A DNA stretch of 8,508 nt from Clostridia bacterium (lineage in GTDB: Bacteria > Bacillota > Clostridia > Oscillospirales > Acutalibacteraceae): contig JAFYQN010000154.1 of the NCBI GenBank assembly GCA_017559885.1, forward strand, positions 1 to 8,508, written 5' to 3'. Every line of letters starts with the position of its first letter. Within the stretch, counting starts at the first letter, position 1. Below are positions 1-5,695 of this stretch, one piece after another. The notes under the pieces were generated by a model. The model was not told the origin of the DNA. It ran no database searches and saw nothing but the letters and a program-made list of their open reading frames with translations. The position numbers and the translations under genes are program-made.

Positions 1-348
1 ACAATATTATTTGTCTTTTTATTGGTTTTTGCAGTTCTTGGTATTACGGAGTTTATTTACATATTAAGTATGATGTTTTACTATCCCAAAACCAGAACAA
101 CATCTTATGCGTTTATCGTTTTAAAAAATCAATACGCTTTAAAACAACTCGAGTTTTTATGGCAAAAAATAAAATGGCAAGGCGATGCTTTTTCGGTTGG
201 AATTATTGCAATTACTGACAATATACAACAAAACGAACTAAACAAATGCTTTGAGTTTATTGTTGATAAAAATATAATGTTATGCACTTCATCTGAAATT
301 TTTAAAAGCGGTTTATTACAAGGAGAATTATCTAATGGAGATTACTAA
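1..348 (+). CDS. Membrane-anchored hypothetical protein, 5'-truncated
   Basis: The reading frame is open from the first base to a TAA at 346-348, giving 115 visible residues, so the gene very probably begins upstream of the window. A TTG at 22 and ATGs at 70 and 73 are in frame, but none has a well-spaced Shine-Dalgarno sequence. The first 28 or so visible residues are strongly hydrophobic (leucine, phenylalanine, isoleucine, valine) and look like at least one transmembrane helix. The remaining 85 or so are a mixed polar, probably cytosolic, stretch containing a tryptophan-lysine segment (LWQKIKWQG). I do not recognise the family and assign no function. Its last 14 bases overlap the start of recD2 in another frame, which suggests co-transcription and translational coupling. 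It could be the tail of a larger membrane protein rather than a small one. Confidence 0.65.
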   Translation, partial: TILFVFLLVFAVLGITEFIYILSMMFYYPKTRTTSYAFIVLKNQYALKQLEFLWQKIKWQGDAFSVGIIAITDNIQQNELNKCFEFIVDKNIMLCTSSEIFKSGLLQGELSNGDY

Positions 349-2554
349 TCCGGAAGTAAAAAAAGAGATAAGCGGAACAATTGAAAAAATTACCTATAAA
401 AATTCTCAAAATGGATACACCGTTTGTACCGTTAGGGTTGGTAGGGAACACATAACCGTTGTTGGAACGTTACCGTTTATATCGATAGGTGATAATGTTA
501 AATTTACGGGACATTATACGGTGCATGCTGTGTACGGCGAACAATTTGTTGCGGATTATTATGAAACCGTTGCGCCTAAAACGGTTGCCGCAATACTTAA
601 ATATTTATCTTCCGGTATAATTAAAGGCGTTGGACCTGCTACCGCCGAGCGTATTGTTGAAAAATTTGGCGCAGACTCACTTGACGTTATTCAAAACTCT
701 CCTGAAGATTTAGCTTCGATTAAGGGTATATCAATCGAAAAAGCAATGAACATATCCGAGGAATATAAAAAACAATTTGGCATACGCGACTTAATGTTAA
801 TGCTTAATCCTTATCAAGTATCGCTTGAAAAATGCATATCAATATTTCGGGTTTTAGGAACAAAATCAGGTGATAAAATTAAGCAAAATCCATATGTATT
901 ATGTGAAGATGCAATTGATTTGCCCTTTGAAAAGGTTGAAGCAATAGCTTTTGATTTAGGCGTATCTGCCGATAACGAAATGCGCCTTGCGGCAGGTGTT
1001 GAATACGTTTTAAGAAAAAATCTACTTAACGGTCACACCTGTCTACCACGTAAAAAGTTAATACCTGTAGCATCATCGCTACTTGAAAGTGATGAAATGC
1101 GTATAGATAATATATGTGACAAAATGATTGAAACGTTACGCATTAGAAGTAAAACGGTTGATGACGGCGATTTTTTGTCATTGCCCGAGTATTACAATGC
1201 CGAAGAATATATCTCGGCGCGACTTTTTGCCGCTAAAAGTTATATTTCTGCCGCGAATTATATTGATGAACTTGAAATAAATTACGTAGAAAATAAACTT
1301 GGTATAAAGTTTGAAAAGTTGCAACGCGAAGCTATAAGAAAAGCTTTTAATAACGGAGTATTTGTTCTAACAGGTGGTCCCGGTACAGGAAAAACAACCA
1401 CGCTTAATGCGATAATCGAATTGTTTGAACAACGAAACGCTACGCTACAATTAGCGGCGCCTACGGGTAGGGCTGCAAAAAGAATGACGGAACTTACTGG
1501 TAGAGAAGCGAAAACAATACACCGCTTACTTGAGGTCGAATGGACGGGTGAGGGTAGACAATCATTTGCAAGAAACGAAAAAAATCCTCTTGAATGTGAC
1601 GTTTTGATTGTAGATGAGGCATCAATGCTTGATTCTTTGCTTTTTGAATCGCTATTACACGCGCTTAAAATTTCAACAAGAATTATTCTTGTTGGTGACG
1701 TTGACCAATTACCAAGCGTTTCGGCAGGCAATGTGCTTAACGATATATTGAATTCTAATGTTTATGAATCAGTCGCATTAAAAAAGGTTTTTAGACAGGC
1801 AATGGCAAGTACCATTATTACCAATGCGCACGCAATTATTAACGGACAACCATCTGATTTGTCCAATAAATCTAATGATTTCTTTATGATGCATCGTGAT
1901 TATGCCGCATCGGTTTGCGATACCGTTATGGAACTTTGTGAGACACGTTTGCCCGACGCATACGGTTTTAATGCGCTTACCGATATTCAGGTGCTATGTC
2001 CTTCACGAAAGGCGCAAGCAGGTACTGTAAATCTTAATAATTTGTTACAATCGTCACTTAACCCTAAAAAACAGGGCGAACCGCAACTGTCATATAAAGG
2101 CGTCTACTTTAGACAGGGTGACAAAGTTATGCAAATCAAAAATAATTATGATTTGCAATGGCAACGTGACAACGGCGACGTTGGATATGGAGTGTTTAAC
2201 GGCGATGTTGGGTATATTACGCTTATAGATATAAAAGGCGGTATTATAAAAGTTAAATTCGATGACCGTACAGCAACCTATTTTACTGATAATATCGGTG
2301 AGTTGGAACTCGCATACGCAGTTACCGTACATAAAAGTCAGGGCAGTGAGTTTGATTGTGTAGTTTTACCGCTCTTTGATACTCCGCAGCAACTTTTATA
2401 CCGCAATCTTTTGTATACGGCGGTGACCCGTGCAAAAAAACTACTTGTTGTTGTAGGACTTGAATCGGTATATGAAAAAATGGCAGAAAATGACCGCAAA
2501 ACATTAAGATATACGCTCTTAAGAGATTTTTTACTCGAAAATGAAAATGGTTAA
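335..2554 (+). CDS. recD2: RecD2-type ATP-dependent 5'-3' DNA helicase (SF1B)
   Basis: This 739-residue protein matches the RecD2/RecD-like family, which works without RecBC and unwinds DNA 5' to 3' in repair and replication-fork maintenance. An N-terminal OB-like region (about 1-80) precedes helix-hairpin-helix repeats at about 93-145, including the glycine turn KGVGPA at 97-102. These mark RecD2 as opposed to the RecD subunit of RecBCD. Helicase motifs follow in order: Walker A GGPGTGKTT at 347-355 (Lys353), Walker B VDEAS with Asp427-Glu428, motif III GDVDQLPS at 454-461, FRQA with Arg487, the UvrD-C-like VHKSQGSEFD at 665-674, and motif VI YTAVTRA with Arg699. The length is normal for the family. 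The ATG at 335 has AGGAG at 321-325, nine bases upstream, inside the end of the preceding gene. It overlaps the upstream gene and comFC by 14 bases each. All key motifs look intact. Main alternative: a plasmid TraA-like helicase, made unlikely by the HhH domain and context. Confidence 0.96.
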   Translation: MEITNPEVKKEISGTIEKITYKNSQNGYTVCTVRVGREHITVVGTLPFISIGDNVKFTGHYTVHAVYGEQFVADYYETVAPKTVAAILKYLSSGIIKGVGPATAERIVEKFGADSLDVIQNSPEDLASIKGISIEKAMNISEEYKKQFGIRDLMLMLNPYQVSLEKCISIFRVLGTKSGDKIKQNPYVLCEDAIDLPFEKVEAIAFDLGVSADNEMRLAAGVEYVLRKNLLNGHTCLPRKKLIPVASSLLESDEMRIDNICDKMIETLRIRSKTVDDGDFLSLPEYYNAEEYISARLFAAKSYISAANYIDELEINYVENKLGIKFEKLQREAIRKAFNNGVFVLTGGPGTGKTTTLNAIIELFEQRNATLQLAAPTGRAAKRMTELTGREAKTIHRLLEVEWTGEGRQSFARNEKNPLECDVLIVDEASMLDSLLFESLLHALKISTRIILVGDVDQLPSVSAGNVLNDILNSNVYESVALKKVFRQAMASTIITNAHAIINGQPSDLSNKSNDFFMMHRDYAASVCDTVMELCETRLPDAYGFNALTDIQVLCPSRKAQAGTVNLNNLLQSSLNPKKQGEPQLSYKGVYFRQGDKVMQIKNNYDLQWQRDNGDVGYGVFNGDVGYITLIDIKGGIIKVKFDDRTATYFTDNIGELELAYAVTVHKSQGSEFDCVVLPLFDTPQQLLYRNLLYTAVTRAKKLLVVVGLESVYEKMAENDRKTLRYTLLRDFLLENENG

Positions 2555-3254
2555 AAACTTTTTAAATCTTTTACTTTCGGCAATATATCCTAATAAATGT
2601 GTTTGTTGTGGCAAAATAATTAATGACGACTATTACATATGCGACCATTGTGATAAATTAATTGAGCGAAACAACATAGATAATATTTGTCTTAACTGTG
2701 GCTTTCAAGAACAAGATTGTGTTTGTAAATATAACGTATATAGATTTAATTCTATTATTTGTGTCTTTCGTAACGAGGTATACGCAAGGGATGCATATTA
2801 TGCGTATAAATTTTCAAAAAAACAACACTATGCAAATTTTTTCGCACAGGAAATGTGTGAAGCAATTCAAAAGGTTTATTCAGGCATAGAGTTTGATGTT
2901 ATATGCGCGGTACCGTCATTTAATAAATTAAAATATGATCATAGTGGATATATAGCACAACTTATTTCAAAAGAATTAAACGTACCGTATACCAAGTGCT
3001 TGTTGACTTGTATTAAACGTAGCAAAAAACAACACAAATCGACCATTCAAGAAAGATTATGTAATGTAGACGGTAAATATAAAGTAAATCATCGCGTTGA
3101 TAATCTTAAAATATTGTTGGTCGATGATATAAAAACAACCGGTGCAACACTTGATGAATGCGCTAAAGAATTGCTTTTTGCAGGCGCTAAAAGTGTTTAT
3201 TGCGTTACTGCTTTAGGTTCTTCAAATTCGCAAAAACAAAAAATTGAAAAATGA
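2541..3254 (+). CDS. comFC: ComFC-family protein (double zinc finger plus phosphoribosyltransferase domain)
   Basis: This 237-residue protein belongs to the ComFC/GntX family, cytosolic proteins needed for natural transformation in several bacteria, where they are thought to help handle incoming single-stranded DNA. The N-terminal part holds two cysteine clusters: Cys20, 22, 23, 34, 37 and Cys50, 53, 60, 62. They fit one or two zinc-binding folds. The C-terminal part is a type I phosphoribosyltransferase fold with the signature ILLVDDIKTTGAT at 191-203, whose paired aspartates Asp195-Asp196 and glycine-threonine loop would bind PRPP. The arginine/glutamine-rich stretch around KKQHKSTIQERL fits the family. 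The ATG at 2541 lies inside the end of recD2 with no convincing Shine-Dalgarno, so translation probably depends on ribosomes finishing recD2. A second in-frame ATG at 2547 is equally possible. The true enzymatic substrate of this family is unsettled. The link to competence is family knowledge, not shown here. Confidence 0.9.
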   Translation: MKMVKNFLNLLLSAIYPNKCVCCGKIINDDYYICDHCDKLIERNNIDNICLNCGFQEQDCVCKYNVYRFNSIICVFRNEVYARDAYYAYKFSKKQHYANFFAQEMCEAIQKVYSGIEFDVICAVPSFNKLKYDHSGYIAQLISKELNVPYTKCLLTCIKRSKKQHKSTIQERLCNVDGKYKVNHRVDNLKILLVDDIKTTGATLDECAKELLFAGAKSVYCVTALGSSNSQKQKIEK

Positions 3255-3272
3255 TTAATGATATAGTATAAT
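3244..3272 (+). promoter_or_regulatory. Sigma-A-type promoter for the mreB-like gene
   Basis: TTGAAA at 3244-3249 and TATAAT at 3267-3272 are separated by 17 bases: one mismatch to the -35 consensus, none to the -10, and ideal spacing. The -35 box lies in the last codons of comFC. Transcription would start near 3279, immediately before the Shine-Dalgarno-like GGTGGTGA at 3280-3287, leaving a leader of only about 12-13 bases before the ATG at 3292. No terminator separates it from comFC, so read-through from recD2-comFC may also feed mreB. AT-rich DNA makes chance matches common, which limits confidence. Confidence 0.6.
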
Positions 3273-3291
3273 AACAAATGGTGGTGATTTT

Positions 3292-4314
3292 ATGGCAAAG
3301 GAAATTGGTATTGATTTTGGTTCTTCAAAGACCGTTATTTTTTCAAGTTCAAAGGTAGTGCTTGAACTCCCAAGCATAGTTACGGTTGACAGCGAAACCT
3401 ACGAACCATATTATTACGGCGAAAAAGCAAAACAAACGCTTGGTCGTACACCCGATTCGTTTGAATGCGTTTTTCCAATTGAACATGGTATTATTGCCGA
3501 ATATGACATCGCTGAAGCGATGCTTAAAGAATATATGTCAAGAGCGTTTGGTAATCGAATTGTACGCCCTAAAATTATGGCGACGTTACCCGTAGGTCTT
3601 ACCGAATTACAACATCATTCGCTTTCCAATGTGGTTGAAGCCGCAGGCGGTAGAAACGTTTCGGTAATAGAAAGTCCTCTTGCAATCGCTTTTGGATTAG
3701 GTCTTGATTTTTCAAAACCTCATGGTTATCTTATTGTTGATATCGGCGCCGGAACCACCGATATTGCCGTTGTTTCTATGGGTGGCATTGCCGCGTGCGA
3801 GTCATTTAAAACGGCATCATTTGATTTTGACGCGCAAATTATGAAGTATATACGTAAAGAATACAATATAGAAATTGGTAATTTGATGGCAGAGTCAATA
3901 AAAAAACAAATTGGTACAGTCGTACCGCGACCTGTCGAGATTGCGATGGTAGCAAAGGGAAGAAACGTTTTTACAGGTCTTCCCGAAAGTTTTGAAATAA
4001 CCTCTACCGAAATATATGAGGCAATCAAGGAAACTGCCGATGCTATATGCAATTCTGTACGATTAGTGCTTTCTAAAACTGATCCCGACCTTGTAGCAGA
4101 TATTAACAATGATGGTTTATATCTTGCGGGTGGCGGTTCTTTGATACACGGTATGGACAAACTTATATCCGAGTACACAGGAACGGTAGTGCACAGTCTT
4201 GAAGACCCAACACATAGCGTTGTGCGTGGCGCGGCGGTAGCGTTGCGTAAGCCCGAACTGCTTAAACACGTAAACTACCAGTTGCGTTCAATAAAAGAAT
4301 TAACAATTGAATAA
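3292..4314 (+). CDS. mreB: MreB/Mbl-family actin-like cell-shape protein
   Basis: This 340-residue protein has the normal MreB length and architecture. MreB-family actins form membrane-bound ATP-dependent filaments that direct peptidoglycan synthesis along the cell side wall. Visible family marks are the phosphate-1 loop DFGSSKT at 8-14, the segment GEKAKQTLGRTP followed by HGIIAEYDIAEAM, the phosphate-2 loop DIGAGTTD at 150-157, and the adenosine motif LAGGGSL at 278-284. Several positions differ from the classical protein as I know it: DLGTANT is usual at phosphate 1, DIGGGTT at phosphate 2, and IEEP where this protein has IESP (126-129). It may therefore be a divergent paralogue (Mbl- or MreBH-like) and not the main MreB. 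The usual partners mreC and mreD are not beside it; it sits between comFC and infC. The ATG at 3292 follows GGTGGTGA at 3280-3287. No terminator follows it before the infC promoter. Confidence 0.88.
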   Translation: MAKEIGIDFGSSKTVIFSSSKVVLELPSIVTVDSETYEPYYYGEKAKQTLGRTPDSFECVFPIEHGIIAEYDIAEAMLKEYMSRAFGNRIVRPKIMATLPVGLTELQHHSLSNVVEAAGGRNVSVIESPLAIAFGLGLDFSKPHGYLIVDIGAGTTDIAVVSMGGIAACESFKTASFDFDAQIMKYIRKEYNIEIGNLMAESIKKQIGTVVPRPVEIAMVAKGRNVFTGLPESFEITSTEIYEAIKETADAICNSVRLVLSKTDPDLVADINNDGLYLAGGGSLIHGMDKLISEYTGTVVHSLEDPTHSVVRGAAVALRKPELLKHVNYQLRSIKELTIE

Positions 4315-4321
4315 AAAACAC

Positions 4322-4349
4322 TTGACAAATCAAAAATACGTGATATAAT
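4322..4349 (+). promoter_or_regulatory. Strong sigma-A promoter of the infC-rpmI-rplT operon
   Basis: A perfect TTGACA at 4322-4327 and a perfect TATAAT at 4344-4349 are separated by 16 bases. The TG at 4341-4342, one base before the -10 box, also makes an extended -10 element. This is the best promoter in the window, as expected for a translation-machinery operon. It begins eight bases after the mreB stop codon. Transcription should start near 4356, about 145 bases upstream of the infC start codon. Confidence 0.9.
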
Positions 4350-4355
4350 GTTTTA

Positions 4356-4487
4356 GACAATGAAGAAGGGCATACTCATGTTTCTCACCTTAACGTGTGT
4401 TATCGTAAGGTTAATAAGATAAAATTTTTTGATTTTGTTTTTATTAGACGTGGGTATTATTGTGCTCACGTCTTTGTTATTATTTTC
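4356..4487 (+). ncRNA. L20-type autoregulatory leader of the infC operon
   Basis: About 130 bases of untranslated leader separate the promoter from the infC ribosome binding site. In Bacillus subtilis and other Firmicutes the same operon carries an L20 leader: ribosomal protein L20 binds a structure resembling its 23S rRNA site and causes early termination. The leader here has matching layout. A purine-rich start (AAGAAGGGCATACTC, 4363-4377) leads into a hairpin with arms ACCTTA (4387-4392) and TAAGGT (4406-4411). An AT-rich linker follows, then a terminator hairpin just before the Shine-Dalgarno. CTCAC at 4384-4388 can pair, with one G-U wobble, to GTGGG at 4450-4454. That would break up the terminator, so it is a plausible antiterminator. 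Assignment to the L20 family rests on position, layout and remembered sequence features, not on a covariance-model search. Confidence 0.75.
4446..4486 (+). terminator. Attenuator hairpin in the infC leader
   Basis: AGACGTG at 4446-4452 pairs perfectly with CACGTCT at 4467-4473. The stem can be extended inward by G-C, G-U and A-U pairs to about 11 base pairs. A T-rich tract (TTTGTTATTATTTT, 4473-4486) follows directly, as in an intrinsic terminator. It lies just upstream of the infC Shine-Dalgarno, the right place for an attenuator controlled by L20. It would also be the first terminator met by transcripts reading through from mreB. Confidence 0.82.
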
Positions 4488-4504
4488 GGAGGTGCTTTAC
4501 AATC
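4488..4504 (+). promoter_or_regulatory. infC ribosome binding site and rare ATC start codon
   Basis: GGAGGTG at 4488-4494 is a near-perfect Shine-Dalgarno. Seven bases later, in frame with IF-3, is ATC at 4502-4504. No ATG, GTG or TTG occurs in frame at a usable distance. A TTG at 4460 lies upstream inside the attenuator hairpin, and the next in-frame ATG is well inside the conserved protein. Non-AUG starts (ATT, ATA, ATC) are a known property of infC, because IF-3 itself rejects such codons and so limits its own translation. Confidence 0.88.
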
Positions 4505-5020
4505 GCTATCAAAGAATGTATTATCAACAATGACATCAAGTTTAAAGAAGTTCGCGTTATTGATACGGACGGTTCAACAAGCATAGTGCCAATTGCAAAA
4601 GCTCTTGAAGCTGCAAACGCAAAGGATCTTGATCTTGTTTGTATGTCGCCTAATGCAGAACCACCTGTTTGCAAGATTATGGATTACGGCAAGTACCATT
4701 TCGAGCAAATGAAACGTGAAAAAGAAGCCAAGAAAAACCAGAAAGTAATCGAAATTAAAGAGATTCGTATTGTTGGTACCGGTATTGATGACCATGATAT
4801 TGACACAAAGTGTAATCATGCAAATCGTTTCTTGAAATCAGGTAACAAGGTTAAGGTTACAGTTCGTTTTAGAGGTAGAGAAATGGGTCATCCGGAACTT
4901 GGTAAAGAATTGATGCAAAAGATTGCAGTAAGATGCGACGAGTTTGGTACTATTGAGAAGGAAGCTAAGCTAGAAGGTAGAAATATGATCATGTTCTTAG
5001 CTCCTAAATCAAGTAAATAA
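4502..5020 (+). CDS. infC: Translation initiation factor IF-3
   Basis: IF-3 binds the 30S subunit, keeps it apart from 50S, and checks the start codon and initiator tRNA. Starting from ATC at 4502 the protein has 172 residues, the usual size. The N-domain begins after a short tail with NNDIKFKEVRVID and ends in the family signature SPNAEPPVCKIMDYGK at 49-64. A lysine/glutamate-rich linker helix (about 65-85) leads to the C-domain, which contains VRFRGREM around 121-128 and ends with MIMFLAPK. Starting at the upstream TTG (4460) would add 14 residues encoded by the attenuator hairpin and would put the start before the Shine-Dalgarno, so I reject it. It is the first gene of infC-rpmI-rplT and is 22 bases from rpmI. 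Expression is probably controlled at two levels: L20-dependent attenuation in the leader and IF-3 discrimination against the ATC start. Confidence 0.96.
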   Translation: MAIKECIINNDIKFKEVRVIDTDGSTSIVPIAKALEAANAKDLDLVCMSPNAEPPVCKIMDYGKYHFEQMKREKEAKKNQKVIEIKEIRIVGTGIDDHDIDTKCNHANRFLKSGNKVKVTVRFRGREMGHPELGKELMQKIAVRCDEFGTIEKEAKLEGRNMIMFLAPKSSK

Positions 5021-5042
5021 AATTTGCAGGAGGATAAAAATT

Positions 5043-5240
5043 ATGCCTAAGATCAAAACACACAGTGGCGCAAAGAAGCGCTTTAAGCTCACAAAAAACG
5101 GCAAGGTAAAACGTGCTCATGCTTTCAAGTCTCACATCCTTAACAAGAAGACTACAAAGCGTAAGAGAAACTTGCGTAAAGTTGTATGTGCTGATGTAAC
5201 AAACGTTGCAACAGTAAAGAAACTTATTCCTTATAAGTAA
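5043..5240 (+). CDS. rpmI: 50S ribosomal protein L35 (bL35)
   Basis: This 65-residue, very basic protein is a full-length bL35, a small component of the large ribosomal subunit. The N-terminus MPKIKTHSGAKKRFK and the later KSHILNKKTTKRKR segment are characteristic. The ATG at 5043 follows an excellent AGGAGGA at 5028-5034. It lies between infC and rplT (22- and 32-base gaps), the standard bacterial order, and should share the infC transcript and its L20 control. Lysine codons are mostly AAG (12 AAG to 5 AAA by my count), unlike comFC (almost all AAA) and rplT (mostly AAA). Confidence 0.97.
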   Translation: MPKIKTHSGAKKRFKLTKNGKVKRAHAFKSHILNKKTTKRKRNLRKVVCADVTNVATVKKLIPYK

Positions 5241-5272
5241 TCGTTAAACTTGAAAGTGGAGGTAAACTTTAA

Positions 5273-5632
5273 ATGGCTCGTATAAAAGGTGCGTTAGCAA
5301 CACGCAAAAGAAGAAAAAAGGTTCTTAAACTTGCCAAAGGTTATTTTGGCGCAAAATCAAAACTCTTTAAAACTGCTAAAGAGGCAGTAATGAAATCTGG
5401 TAACTACGCTTATATCGGTCGTAGACTTAAAAAGCGCGATTTCCGTCGCCTTTGGATTACCCGTATTTCTGCTGCTGCAAAGATGAACGGTATGAATTAC
5501 TCAACATTTATGAATGGTCTTAACAAGGCCGGTGTTCAAATCAACCGTAAAATGCTTGCTGATATAGCAGTAAATGATGCTGCTGGCTTTACAAAACTTG
5601 TTGAAGCTGCTAAAAAAGCATTAGAAAAATAA
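5273..5632 (+). CDS. rplT: 50S ribosomal protein L20 (bL20)
   Basis: This 119-residue basic protein is a full-length bL20, an early-binding 23S rRNA protein needed for 50S assembly. The N-terminus MARIKGALATRKRRKKVLKL and the YAYIGRRLKKRDFRRLWI block are diagnostic. The arginine/lysine-rich N-terminal extension reaches into rRNA and the C-terminal globular part recognises its binding site. In the Firmicute model L20 also binds the infC leader and represses this operon, closing the loop with the structure at 4356-4487. The ATG at 5273 follows GTGGAGGT at 5256-5263. It is the last gene of the operon, and a strong terminator begins seven bases after its stop. Confidence 0.98.
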   Translation: MARIKGALATRKRRKKVLKLAKGYFGAKSKLFKTAKEAVMKSGNYAYIGRRLKKRDFRRLWITRISAAAKMNGMNYSTFMNGLNKAGVQINRKMLADIAVNDAAGFTKLVEAAKKALEK

Positions 5633-5638
5633 TTCACC

Positions 5639-5684
5639 TCGCCCGAGATACAACTGTTTCTCGGGCGAATTTTGCTTTTATTTT
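5639..5684 (+). terminator. Intrinsic terminator of the infC-rpmI-rplT operon
   Basis: TCGCCCGAGA at 5639-5648 pairs perfectly over 10 bases with TCTCGGGCGA at 5659-5668, enclosing a 10-base loop. The stem is GC-rich in otherwise AT-rich DNA. A T-rich tail with interruptions (ATTTTGCTTTTATTTT, 5669-5684) follows. The Shine-Dalgarno of the next gene starts directly after that tail at 5685. Confidence 0.93.
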
Positions 5685-5695
5685 AGGAGAAAAAT

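Noticed and set aside
1282..1731. 149-residue open frame on the - strand inside recD2
   Set aside because: It lies wholly opposite the conserved Walker A and B helicase motifs, has no ribosome binding site that I can see, and is compositionally a mirror of the sense gene.
3726..4178. 150-residue open frame on the - strand inside mreB
   Set aside because: It is antisense to conserved actin-fold motifs, with no family resemblance or start signals.
4460..4501. infC starting at the TTG at 4460 (186 residues)
   Set aside because: This start lies in the attenuator hairpin and upstream of the GGAGGTG ribosome binding site, and the added residues do not resemble IF-3.
4395..4586. 63-residue + strand frame spanning the infC leader and the start of infC
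   Set aside because: It runs through the terminator hairpin and out of frame into infC, has no ribosome binding site, and has no recognisable content.
5601..5632. TTGAAG at 5601 as a -35 box for the downstream methyltransferase gene
   Set aside because: No acceptable -10 hexamer lies 16-18 bases downstream, and transcripts would then meet the terminator at 5639.
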